DNA of 13,400 bases. It comes from Gammaproteobacteria bacterium. Lineage in GTDB: Bacteria; Pseudomonadota; Gammaproteobacteria; Chromatiales; Chromatiaceae. The first letter of the stretch is position 1. Every line of letters begins with the position of its first letter. The translations under genes were made by a program, and so were the position numbers. The notes below the pieces were generated by a model, which did not search any database, had not been told where the DNA came from, and saw only the letters and a program-made list of their open reading frames with translations. Positions 1 through 6,728 of the stretch are shown here, piece by piece. Where the stretch lies: contig JAJRUY010000191.1 in NCBI GenBank assembly GCA_024277555.1, forward strand, positions 1 to 13,400. Direction: 5' to 3'.

Positions 1-37
1 ACGATTTTTCGAGGCGCCCTTCTGTGAAACCAACATC

Positions 38-409
38 TTGCACATTATTTCGCGTTTCTATGTCAGGATCTGGGTAGAAGAGAAAATCCACACCATGGAG
101 ATGCTTTGGGATGATATTTGCCGCCTGCTTGCCTCGGCAAGCCATGATCTCATTGATGGATACAGGTTTTACGAGAGGTGGGCGAAAGGCTTGGGGGAAT
201 ATTTTATCGATTCGCTTTACGCAGATATTGATTCGCTGATGATAAGCGCAGGTGTACACGCAATGTGCTTCAGTAAATACCACCGGCTGCTTTTCAAACA
301 CTTCCCCTTTGCTATTTACTACCCGGCGGAAGAAAACCTCGTCAAGGTTTATGCAATCCTTGATTGTCGCAGAAGTCCTGCATGGACACGGAAAATGCTG
401 GGCAAGTAA
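38..409 (+). CDS. RelE/ParE-family toxin with antitoxin-like N-terminus (fused or decayed TA module)
   Basis: The C-terminal ~94 residues resemble a type II RelE/ParE toxin: a helical start (LIDGYRFYER, residues 38-47), GLGEYFIDSLYADIDSL (51-67), KYHRLL, FPFAIYY and a closing VYAILDCRRSPAWTRKML. Toxins of this family usually either cleave ribosome-bound mRNA or poison gyrase, and a small antitoxin encoded just upstream neutralises them. Here residues 13-29 (VEEKIHTMEMLWDDICR) look instead like the N-terminal segment of an 'addiction module' antitoxin, running without a stop into the toxin at about residue 30. I infer an in-frame deletion that removed most of the antitoxin and the toxin's own start. 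The frame is open to the left window edge; TTG at 38 and ATG at 95 are the possible starts, and neither has a clear ribosome binding site. The toxin fold looks complete, but activity is uncertain. The family call is from motif recognition only. Confidence 0.7.
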   Translation: MHIISRFYVRIWVEEKIHTMEMLWDDICRLLASASHDLIDGYRFYERWAKGLGEYFIDSLYADIDSLMISAGVHAMCFSKYHRLLFKHFPFAIYYPAEENLVKVYAILDCRRSPAWTRKMLGK

Positions 410-663
410 AGCTGGATGCCATGGTATGGGGAAATGCACGGTACAAAAGTGCTAAAATGTCCCGCTATGCCTTTAACTCGTATGTTTCACCGGAATCTGG
501 ATTTTTTCCGGAGAGATTTTCGTTCAGATTATCCGAATGGACAAAAGTCGATGTCATTCATCGGCTTGCAGGCCGTTAGGATAATCTGGGCGAAAAGATC
601 CCGGGAAAAGCCGGATCGCGTGACGGGTACAAAGTGTAACCTGATCCAGTTCAACGCAAGATA
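410..663. other. Intergenic spacer before the housekeeping operon, no convincing gene
   Basis: About 250 bases separate the toxin frame from the PHP gene. The short overlapping frames here have no recognisable motifs and mixed composition. A possible -10 hexamer, GATAAT, lies at 580-585, but the best -35 at 17-bp spacing (TTCATC, 557-562) matches only three of six consensus positions. I therefore see only a weak candidate promoter for the downstream operon. A 5-bp CGGAA/TTCCG inverted repeat near 490-510 is too short to interpret. Confidence 0.4.
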
Positions 664-1542
664 ATGAATAATAAAGATAAACATCGGTATTCCGAGGGTT
701 CTGGTGAAATATGCGGGTTAACATACGATCTGCACAGCCACTCCACGGTATCCGATGGCACCTTGCGTCCCGCCGAGCTGGTGAAAGTCGCGGCTGCTTC
801 CGGGGTGGATGTGCTGGCCCTTACCGATCACGACAATGTATCGGGCATTGCCGAAGCCGAGGCGACAGCGCAGGAGCAGGGGATACGGGTCATCCCTGGT
901 GTGGAAATATCCGTAAGCTGGAACGGCCATACCGTGCATATCCTTGGTTTGCAGGTTGCTCCTGAAAACGAGGTGCTGCTTCAGGGACTGCAGGAGCTTT
1001 GTGAATATCGCCAATGGCGGGCGCAGGAAATTGGACGAAAATTGCACAAGAAAGGGATTTCCGATGCCTATGAGGGCGCTTGCGAACAGGCCACAGGGGC
1101 GTTGGTGGGAAGACTGCATTTTGCGCGTTTTCTGGTGCAACATGGCCATGCCCGGGATGTCAAGGATGTATTCCGCAAATACCTGGTGACCGGCAAGCCG
1201 GGCTATGTATGCGGGGAATGGGCGGCCCTGGAGGATGCCATGGGCTGGATTCTTGCAGCGGGCGGTCTGGCGGTAATCGCCCACCCGGCGCGTTACAAGA
1301 TGACCAGGGGCAAGCTGCGGCGGCTCATCGGCGAATTCAAGGAACTGGGTGGCCGGGGGCTGGAAGTGGTATCCGGCAGCCACAGCAGGGACGAATATTT
1401 CACCATGGCCAGACATGCCCGGGACTTTGATCTGCTGGCATCAGCCGGTTCGGATTATCATGGCCCGGATAATCCCTGGATCAAACTGGGCAATCTGCCG
1501 GAGCTGCCTCCAGGCTGTGATCCGGTCTGGAAATATTTTTGA
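664..1542 (+). CDS. rnm: PHP-domain phosphoesterase, RNase AM (YciV/TrpH)-like
   Basis: This is a PHP-fold metal-dependent phosphoesterase. The E. coli homologue (RNase AM, formerly YciV/TrpH, 293 aa) is a 5'-3' exoribonuclease that trims 5' ends of rRNAs and also hydrolyses 3',5'-nucleoside bisphosphates. The 292-aa length matches. Metal-ligand motifs appear in order: DLHSHSTVSDG (residues 22-32, His24 and His26), LTDHDN (53-58, Asp55 and His56), PGVEIS (78-83, Glu81), the AHPAR segment (His207) and GSDYHGP (Asp264, His266). Between them is the small insertion region typical of this subfamily. The ATG at 664 gives a ~20-residue leader before the first strand; no strong ribosome binding site is visible, so the start could differ by a few codons. 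It is followed after one base by yciO, a pairing common in Gammaproteobacteria. The exact in vivo substrate is inferred from family knowledge. Confidence 0.88.
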   Translation: MNNKDKHRYSEGSGEICGLTYDLHSHSTVSDGTLRPAELVKVAAASGVDVLALTDHDNVSGIAEAEATAQEQGIRVIPGVEISVSWNGHTVHILGLQVAPENEVLLQGLQELCEYRQWRAQEIGRKLHKKGISDAYEGACEQATGALVGRLHFARFLVQHGHARDVKDVFRKYLVTGKPGYVCGEWAALEDAMGWILAAGGLAVIAHPARYKMTRGKLRRLIGEFKELGGRGLEVVSGSHSRDEYFTMARHARDFDLLASAGSDYHGPDNPWIKLGNLPELPPGCDPVWKYF

Positions 1543-1543
1543 T

Positions 1544-2164
1544 ATGGCACAGTTTTTTCAGATTCATCCCGAAAACCCCCAGCCGCGGCTTGTGCATCAG
1601 GCGGTGGAGATTCTGCGTGGCGGCGGGGTCATTATCTATCCCACAGATTCCAGCTACGCCATCGGCTGCCGGGTAGGGGACAAAGGGGCTCTGGATCGCA
1701 TCCGCCGGATCCGCCGCCTGGATGACAAGCACAACTTCACCCTGGTCTGCCGGGATCTGTCAGAGATCTCCCTGTACACCAAGCTTGGCAACCAGCAGTA
1801 TCGCCTGATCAAGAGCCTCACCCCCGGTCCATACACCTTTATATTGAAGGCGACCAAGCAGGTACCCAAGCGTCTCATGCATCCCAAACGCAAAACCATC
1901 GGCATCCGTATTCCGGACAACCGCATTGCCCTGGCGCTGCTGGATGAGCTGAACGAACCAATTCTAAGCAGTACCCTGATCCTTCCCGGTGAGGAGCTGC
2001 CCATGATGGATCCCTACGACATGAAACAGACCCTGGAAAGCCAGGTCGATCTGATCATCGATGGCGGCTACTGTGGCTATGACCCCACCACTGTCGTGGT
2101 AATGGAAGATGACGAACCCTGGGTTGCCCGGCATGGCAAGGGCGATGCCTCCTTGTTCGAATGA
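1544..2164 (+). CDS. yciO: YciO, Sua5/YciO/YrdC-family protein
   Basis: This 206-aa protein has the length of E. coli YciO. The YrdC-like fold is seen in GGGVIIYPTDSSYAIGC near the N-terminus (the family's nucleotide and carbamate binding region) and in KRKTIGIRIPD mid-protein, with SSTLILPGE and DLIIDGG toward the end. TsaC/Sua5 relatives make threonylcarbamoyl-AMP for the t6A37 tRNA modification. YciO is a paralogue whose physiological role is less certain, so I do not assert t6A synthesis. I chose ATG 1544 because it lies one base after the TGA of the PHP gene (1540-1542), fits the family N-terminus (MAQFFQIHPENPQ) and implies translational coupling. The frame extends further upstream inside the PHP gene, but that extension is not family-like. 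Confidence 0.9.
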   Translation: MAQFFQIHPENPQPRLVHQAVEILRGGGVIIYPTDSSYAIGCRVGDKGALDRIRRIRRLDDKHNFTLVCRDLSEISLYTKLGNQQYRLIKSLTPGPYTFILKATKQVPKRLMHPKRKTIGIRIPDNRIALALLDELNEPILSSTLILPGEELPMMDPYDMKQTLESQVDLIIDGGYCGYDPTTVVVMEDDEPWVARHGKGDASLFE

Positions 2165-2185
2165 TCTTCCCGCCGCGTTTCCGGA

Positions 2186-2191
2186 TATAAT
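2186..2191 (+). promoter_or_regulatory. Possible -10 hexamer TATAAT just before the M50 gene
   Basis: A perfect TATAAT sits in the short yciO-M50 gap, six bases before the ATG at 2198. No good -35 lies at normal spacing (GATCTT at 2163-2168). If it is used, transcription would begin at or next to the ATG, giving a leaderless mRNA; consistent with this, no Shine-Dalgarno is visible before 2198. A chance match is quite possible. Confidence 0.22.
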
Positions 2192-2197
2192 CCCTCC

Positions 2198-2872
2198 ATG
2201 CAAGAACTTACCCTGATTCAACAACTGGCGGTATTCGTATTGCCGTTGATTTTCGCCATCACCGTGCATGAGAGCGCCCACGGCTGGGTGGCGGACAAAC
2301 TGGGCGATCATACGGCCCGTTCCATGGGGCGGGTGACGCTCAACCCCATTCCCCACATCGACCCTGTGGGCACCATTGTCGTGCCTCTGGCGCTGTATGC
2401 CCTGACCACTTTGTCGGGCGGCGGCGGGCTGATCTTCGGCTGGGCCAAGCCGGTGCCCATCAATCCGCGCAACTTCAGCAACTACCGGCGGGATACGGCG
2501 CTGACTGCGGTTGCCGGGCCGGTATCGAATTTTATCATGCTGTTGCTGTGGGCACTGGTGCTGCGCCTGAGTGTGGGACTGGAGGGCAGCGCCGGGTGGG
2601 TTGCCGAGCCCCTGGCCTATATGGCTGTGGGCGGAATCCTTATCAACACCATTCTCATGGTGCTGAACTTGCTGCCAATCCTGCCCTTGGATGGGGGGCG
2701 GGTGCTGGCCTCTTTGCTGCCGCCGCGTCTGTCCTATTCTTATGCGAAGCTGGAACCATGGGGGCTGTTCATCCTTATCGGGCTGATGGTGACCGGCATA
2801 CTCTGGCCATTGATGAGCCCGATGCTGCAGCTGGTACAGACTCTGGCCTATTCCATTGCGGGGCTGATGTAG
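2198..2872 (+). CDS. Site-2 protease family (M50) integral membrane zinc metalloprotease
   Basis: A 224-aa polytopic membrane protein of the compact site-2 protease family. The zinc-binding HExxH lies in the first membrane helix as HESAH (His24, Glu25, His28), followed by GWVADKLGDHTARSMGRVTLNP, a hallmark of this bacterial subgroup. The second catalytic motif, NLLPILPLDGG, supplies Asn157 and the third metal ligand Asp165. Several further hydrophobic stretches (around 110-125, 140-160 and 185-215) are probable membrane spans. No PDZ domain is present, unlike RseP, so it is not the sigma-E protease. Its substrate is unknown. It is conserved in this position between yciO and trpS in related genomes (family knowledge). 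The start at ATG 2198 has no visible Shine-Dalgarno, but it positions the first helix as in the family. It ends at TAG. Confidence 0.9.
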   Translation: MQELTLIQQLAVFVLPLIFAITVHESAHGWVADKLGDHTARSMGRVTLNPIPHIDPVGTIVVPLALYALTTLSGGGGLIFGWAKPVPINPRNFSNYRRDTALTAVAGPVSNFIMLLLWALVLRLSVGLEGSAGWVAEPLAYMAVGGILINTILMVLNLLPILPLDGGRVLASLLPPRLSYSYAKLEPWGLFILIGLMVTGILWPLMSPMLQLVQTLAYSIAGLM

Positions 2873-2914
2873 CTCGTGCCGACCACTTTATTCAACTGAT
2901 CGACCAGGAAACTC

Positions 2915-4132
2915 ATGGAAAACCTAGCATCACAACATTCCCGCGTACTTTCCGGCATGCGGCCCACTGGCCGCCTGCATCTGGGACACTATCATGGGGT
3001 ACTGAAAAATTGGGTGGAATTGCAACATGAGTACCAGTGTTTCTTTTTTGTCGCCGACTGGCATGCCCTGACCACCCACTACGAGGATCCAACCATCATT
3101 CCGGAAAGCGTCTGGGATATGGTGATCGACTGGCTGGCTGCCGGCGTTAATCCTGGCGAGGCCACCCTGTTCATTCAGTCGCGGGTACCAGAACATGCCG
3201 AGCTGCACCTGCTTCTGTCCATGCTCACCCCCCTGGGTTGGCTGGAAAGGGCGCCAAGCTACAAGGATCAGCAGGAAAAACTCAAGGAGAAGGATCTGGC
3301 CACCTATGGTTTTCTCGGCTACCCCCTGTTGCAGGCAGCGGACATCCTCATCTACCGCGCCGGACTGGTGCCCGTAGGAGATGATCAGGTGGCGCATGTG
3401 GAGCTGACCCGGGAGATTGCCCGGCGCTTCAATTACCTGTATGGCCGTGAATCAGACTTTGAGGCGCGGGCGGAAGAAGCAATAAAGAAAATGGGCAAAA
3501 AGAATGCCCGGCTCTATGCCAGCTACCGCAAGGCCTGGCAGGAACAGGGTGACGACGAGGCGCTGGCGGCGGCTCGCGCCCTGCTGGAATCCCAGCAGAA
3601 TATCAACCTCAGTGACCGGGATCGTCTGTTCGGCTACCTGGAGGGCGGTGGCAAGGTGATCCTGCCCGAACCCCAGGCTCTGCTCACCAAAGTTTCCAAA
3701 ATGCCGGGACTGGATGGACAGAAAATGTCCAAGTCCTACGGCAACACCATTCCCCTGAATGCAAGGCCGGAAGAACTGGAAAAGCAGCTGCGCACCATGC
3801 CTACGGATCCGGCTCGGGTGCGGCGCACTGATCCGGGTGATCCGGCCAAATGCCCGGTATGGGAGTTCCACCAGGTCTATTCTGATGATACGGTGAAAAA
3901 CTGGGTCAAGGAAGGCTGCCGTAGTGCAGGCATCGGCTGTATCGAATGCAAGCAGCCGGTTATCGATGCGGTGCTGGCGGAACTCAGGCCCATACAGGAA
4001 CGGGCGGCGGAATATGAAAGCGACCCCGGCCTGGTGCGCAACATCATCAACGAAGGTTGCGAAAAAGCCCGGGATGAAGCCCGTGATACCATGGATGAAG
4101 TGCGCCATGTCATGTCTCTGGAATATCGATGA
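2915..4132 (+). CDS. trpS: Tryptophanyl-tRNA synthetase (tryptophan--tRNA ligase)
   Basis: A class Ic aminoacyl-tRNA synthetase that charges tRNA-Trp with tryptophan in the cytoplasm. The HIGH-type signature is HLGH (residues 22-25, in RPTGRLHLGHYHG), and the second ATP-binding motif is KMSKS (270-274). LGYPLLQAADIL and GDDQVAHVELTREIARRF mark the tryptophan/ATP site and dimer core. At 405 residues it is longer than the ~334-aa E. coli type, with an inserted helical segment at about residues 190-240 before the KMSKS region. The C-terminal domain has four cysteines in the pattern C313-x21-C335-x6-C342-x2-C345, close to the motif that binds a [4Fe-4S] cluster in Thermotoga TrpRS. An AGGAA ribosome binding site at 2906-2910 supports ATG 2915. 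Its TGA overlaps the ATG of scpA (ATGA at 4129-4132). Confidence 0.97.
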   Translation: MENLASQHSRVLSGMRPTGRLHLGHYHGVLKNWVELQHEYQCFFFVADWHALTTHYEDPTIIPESVWDMVIDWLAAGVNPGEATLFIQSRVPEHAELHLLLSMLTPLGWLERAPSYKDQQEKLKEKDLATYGFLGYPLLQAADILIYRAGLVPVGDDQVAHVELTREIARRFNYLYGRESDFEARAEEAIKKMGKKNARLYASYRKAWQEQGDDEALAAARALLESQQNINLSDRDRLFGYLEGGGKVILPEPQALLTKVSKMPGLDGQKMSKSYGNTIPLNARPEELEKQLRTMPTDPARVRRTDPGDPAKCPVWEFHQVYSDDTVKNWVKEGCRSAGIGCIECKQPVIDAVLAELRPIQERAAEYESDPGLVRNIINEGCEKARDEARDTMDEVRHVMSLEYR

Positions 4133-4974
4133 ATACTGCTGAGATCACCATCGGCCAAGGATCTGTCGCCGAGCCTGTTCCCCGGCAGGAGGAAATGCCC
4201 TTCGCAGTAGTGGAAGGACAGCCTCAATATCAACTGCCCAAGGATCTGTATATTCCGCCGGATGCCCTGGAGGTGTTTCTCGACGCCTTCGAAGGGCCGC
4301 TGGATCTGCTGCTGTATCTGATCAAGCGCCAGAACCTGGATATTTTGAATATTCCCCTGGCTAAAATCACCCAGCAGTACATGGAATACATCGACCTGAT
4401 GAAGGAACTGCGCCTGGAACTGGCGGCGGAGTACCTGGTGATGGCTGCGATGCTGGCGGAAATCAAATCCCGCATGCTGTTGCCCCGGCCTGTTTCCGAA
4501 GAGGAAGAAGGGGAGGATCCCCGGGCGGAACTGATCAGGCGCCTGCAGGAATATGAACGCTTCAAGCAGGCGGCAGAAGACCTGCATGACATGCCTCAGC
4601 TGGGAAGGGATGTTTTCCCCGTGCGTGTGGAAGTGCCGAACAAAAACATCCGCCAGGAACCACCGCCCCTGGAGCTGAAAGAGCTGTTGCTGGCGCTGAA
4701 AGAAGTATTACAGCGGGCAGACATGTTCAGCAACCACCACATCACCCGCGAACCCCTGTCCCTGCGGGAGCGCATGAGCCGGGTTCTGGAAGCGGTGAGC
4801 AGCAACCGCTTCGTGGATTTTCACGATCTTTTCGACATCACCGAAGGCCGTGATGGCGTGGTCGTTACCTTCATGGCCATTCTGGAACTGCTCAAGCAAA
4901 CCCTGATTGAAATGGTGCAGGGCGAAACCTTTGGCCCCATTCATGTGAAAGCCCATGGAGTGAGTGAGGCATGA
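4129..4974 (+). CDS. scpA: Segregation and condensation protein A (kleisin)
   Basis: ScpA is the kleisin that bridges the heads of the SMC ATPase and recruits ScpB, forming the condensin that compacts and separates chromosomes. The 281-aa protein begins with about 45 residues of poorly conserved, Pro/Glu-rich sequence. The signature kleisin N-terminal domain follows: FEGPLDLLLYLI (54-65), then KRQNLDILNIPLAKITQQY, which contacts the SMC neck. A helical stretch with an acidic run (EEEEGEDPR, about 124-132) leads to a C-terminal winged-helix region ending VVVTFMAILELLKQTLIEMVQ. The start ATG overlaps the trpS stop and the gene ends in an ATGA overlap with scpB, so trpS, scpA and scpB are probably translated in a coupled way. 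In this lineage ScpAB should pair with an SMC protein encoded elsewhere; none is in the window. Confidence 0.95.
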   Translation: MNTAEITIGQGSVAEPVPRQEEMPFAVVEGQPQYQLPKDLYIPPDALEVFLDAFEGPLDLLLYLIKRQNLDILNIPLAKITQQYMEYIDLMKELRLELAAEYLVMAAMLAEIKSRMLLPRPVSEEEEGEDPRAELIRRLQEYERFKQAAEDLHDMPQLGRDVFPVRVEVPNKNIRQEPPPLELKELLLALKEVLQRADMFSNHHITREPLSLRERMSRVLEAVSSNRFVDFHDLFDITEGRDGVVVTFMAILELLKQTLIEMVQGETFGPIHVKAHGVSEA

Positions 4975-5726
4975 ACCCCAGTGATAACCTGAAACAGATC
5001 GTGGAAGCGGCCCTGCTGGCTTCCGGCAAGGCCATGACCCTGGACAAGCTGCTGGAGCTGTTCGATGAAATGGAGCAGCCGGATAAAAAGGAACTGCGCG
5101 CCGTGCTCCAGGAGCTGGGCGATGACTATGTGGGTCGGGGTATAGAGATCAAGGAGGTTGCCTCCGGCTGGCGCATCCAGGTGACCGGGGACTGTGCGCC
5201 ATGGGTCTCCCGCTTGTGGGAGGAAAAACCCGGTCGTTACTCCCGTGCCCTGATGGAAACCCTGGCCCTGATCGCCTACCGCCAGCCCATCACCCGGGGT
5301 GAGATCGAGGATATCCGCGGCGTCAGCGTCAGCACCCATATCATGCGCACCCTGCTGGAGCGCGAATGGGTGCGCGTGGTGGGGCAGCGGGATGTGCCGG
5401 GCAAACCCTCCCTGTACGGCACCACCCGGGAGTTCCTGGATTATTTCGGACTCAAATCCCTGGATGAACTGCCGACCCTGGCGGAGATCCGTGATCTGGA
5501 TGTAATCAATGAAGAGCTGAACCTGCAGGAACCGGGCACAGGCGCAGCGGATGTCGGCAGTGTTGCCTCAGAAAAAAATGCGCATGACGAGGATCCGCGC
5601 CAGCAACCCGCGCATCCGCAAGCAGAGGAAACAGCGCCGGAACAACAATCTCCACAAGGGGAACCGGAAGTGCAACAAAATACATCAACCACAATAGATA
5701 CGGATACCGATGAAAAACAAGCCTGA
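4971..5726 (+). CDS. scpB: Segregation and condensation protein B
   Basis: ScpB is the winged-helix dimer (kite protein) that binds the ScpA linker in the SMC-ScpAB condensin. Residues 6-75 form the first winged helix (LKQIVEAALLASGKAMTLDKLLEL, then a strand pair ending SGWRIQVT). Residues 88-165 form the second (SRALMETLALIAYRQPITRGEIEDIRG with VSTHIMRTLLEREWVRVVGQRDVPGKPSLYGTT, then FLDYFGLKSLDELP). The last ~60 residues (about 188-251) are a low-complexity tail rich in Glu, Gln, Pro and Ala with no predicted fold, longer than the core family needs. A GGAG at 4957-4960 lies upstream of ATG 4971, which overlaps the scpA TGA. The tail's last codons overlap the start of rluB by 17 bases. Confidence 0.94.
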   Translation: MNPSDNLKQIVEAALLASGKAMTLDKLLELFDEMEQPDKKELRAVLQELGDDYVGRGIEIKEVASGWRIQVTGDCAPWVSRLWEEKPGRYSRALMETLALIAYRQPITRGEIEDIRGVSVSTHIMRTLLEREWVRVVGQRDVPGKPSLYGTTREFLDYFGLKSLDELPTLAEIRDLDVINEELNLQEPGTGAADVGSVASEKNAHDEDPRQQPAHPQAEETAPEQQSPQGEPEVQQNTSTTIDTDTDEKQA

Positions 5727-6549
5727 AATACAGGGAGAACGTCTGCAGAAAATGCTGGCAAATGTTGGCATGGGGTCTCGTCGGCAAATTGAAGGCTGGA
5801 TTCGTGAAGGGCGGGTGCAGGTTAATGGCAAGCCCGCCAGCCTGGGTGACCGCGCTACCCTGCAGGATCAAATCACTGTTGATGGGCACCCGGTATCGGG
5901 GAAAAAGCTGGCGGCCAACGAGCGCTTCGCCATTCTGTACAATAAACCGGAAGGCGAGCTGGTTACCCGCCATGACCCGGAAGGCCGCAAGACCGTGTTC
6001 GCCAATCTGCCCCGCCTGCCTCAGGGGCGCTGGATTGCGGTGGGGCGGCTGGATGTGAACAGTGCCGGCCTGTTGTTGTTTACCAACGACGGAGAGCTGG
6101 CGAACCGTCTCATGCACCCCAAACAGCTTATCGAACGTGAGTATGCGGTGCGCGTACATGGCCGGGTAACGGAAGAGATGCTGAAACAACTGGTCAGGGG
6201 TGTTGAGCTGGAAGATGGCCCGGCGCGCTTCGAGGAAGTGGTGTTTTCCGGTGGGGAAGGCAGCAATCAGTGGTATCACGTCGTGCTCATGGAAGGCCGC
6301 AAGCGTGAGGTAAGGCGCATGTGGGAAGCTGTGGGGGTGGTGGTCAACCGCCTCAAGCGTGTGCGCTACGGGCCGATTATCCTGGACAGCCGGGTAAAAT
6401 CCGGCATGTGGAGAGAGCTGGAAAAAAAAGAACAAAAAGATCTGTTGAGTATTGCCGGCTTGAAAGACAAGCGCCGCTGGGGAACCTTGAAACGCCCTGG
6501 TTCCCGTCCGGAAAAGAAATCCCGGCCTTCACCATGGGCGCGCAAATAA
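5710..6549 (+). CDS. rluB: 23S rRNA pseudouridine synthase RluB
   Basis: RluB isomerises uridine 2605 (E. coli numbering) of 23S rRNA to pseudouridine during large-subunit maturation. An N-terminal S4 RNA-binding domain spans about residues 8-55 (ERLQKMLANVGMGSRRQIEGWIREGRVQVNG). The catalytic RsuA/RluB/E/F-type motif is GRLDVNSAGLLLFTNDGEL with catalytic Asp115, followed by LANRLMHP and EREYAVRVHG. KREVRRMWEAVGVVVNRLKRVRYGPI marks the C-terminal catalytic region. The long S4-containing form, the RluB-like signature and the scpB neighbour favour RluB over RluE or RluF. The protein ends in a short basic tail (RPGSRPEKKSRPSPWARK), as is common in RluB proteins and probably RNA-contacting. The start ATG lies inside scpB, with a 17-base overlap in another frame, which implies coupling. 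It is the last gene of the housekeeping operon and ends at TAA. Confidence 0.94.
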   Translation: MKNKPEIQGERLQKMLANVGMGSRRQIEGWIREGRVQVNGKPASLGDRATLQDQITVDGHPVSGKKLAANERFAILYNKPEGELVTRHDPEGRKTVFANLPRLPQGRWIAVGRLDVNSAGLLLFTNDGELANRLMHPKQLIEREYAVRVHGRVTEEMLKQLVRGVELEDGPARFEEVVFSGGEGSNQWYHVVLMEGRKREVRRMWEAVGVVVNRLKRVRYGPIILDSRVKSGMWRELEKKEQKDLLSIAGLKDKRRWGTLKRPGSRPEKKSRPSPWARK

Positions 6550-6563
6550 ACCGCAGTTCAACT

Positions 6564-6590
6564 TTCCTGAATGGATTATCAGTTCAGGAA
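6564..6590 (+). terminator. Stem-loop after rluB (possible weak terminator)
   Basis: A perfect 8-bp inverted repeat, TTCCTGAA (6564-6571) and TTCAGGAA (6583-6590), encloses an 11-base loop, 14 bases after the rluB stop. There is no T-run after it (TTGGGCGTCT), so it is not a classical intrinsic terminator. It may stabilise the operon's 3' end or assist factor-dependent termination. Confidence 0.35.
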
Positions 6591-6610
6591 TTGGGCGTCT
6601 CTAATAATTA

Positions 6611-6680
6611 TCATTCCGGCGTATGCCGGAATCCATAAGCTCTTGAAAGTTTAAGACACCGGCCTGCGCCGGTGTGACGA
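6611..6680. repeat. BIME/REP-like element with two perfect hairpins
   Basis: Two hairpins with identical geometry lie about 24 bases apart. The first is ATTCCGGC-GTAT-GCCGGAAT (6613-6620 with 6625-6632). The second is ACACCGGC-CTGC-GCCGGTGT (6656-6663 with 6668-6675). Read from opposite strands they share the pattern TCA-nn-CCGGCG-yan-GCCGG, so the pair is an imperfect inverted repeat, like a bacterial interspersed mosaic element built from two REP units. Such elements are usually dispersed in intergenic DNA, mobilised by RAYT (TnpA-REP) transposases, and may stabilise or terminate transcripts. Repetition elsewhere in the genome is inferred from the form and cannot be seen in this window. Confidence 0.6.
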
Positions 6681-6728
6681 AGGCCAAATTATTCGAGGCG
6701 CTCAATGGTGATCTTCAGGAGAAAAAGT

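Noticed and set aside
491..510. CGGAA/TTCCG inverted repeat as terminator or operator
   Set aside because: A 5-bp stem with a 10-base loop is within chance expectation and has no T-run.
252..664. Small overlapping plus-strand reading frames between the toxin and the PHP gene
   Set aside because: No motifs, no ribosome binding sites and mutually overlapping frames, so they are probably non-coding.
718..1416. Long minus-strand reading frames opposite the PHP gene, and others at 5506-6435, 6702-7640, 7903-8817 and 11960-12724
   Set aside because: They lie antisense to well-supported genes, show no family motifs, and are expected by chance opposite GC-rich coding sequence.
1349..1543. Upstream extension of the yciO frame
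   Set aside because: The extra 65 codons overlap the PHP gene and do not resemble the family. ATG 1544 gives the 206-aa YciO length.
6705..6728. ATG 6705 as start of the thioredoxin-fold protein
   Set aside because: The ATG at 6729 has a strong AGGAGA at ideal spacing and gives a standard signal peptide. The longer form would encode the ribosome binding site itself.
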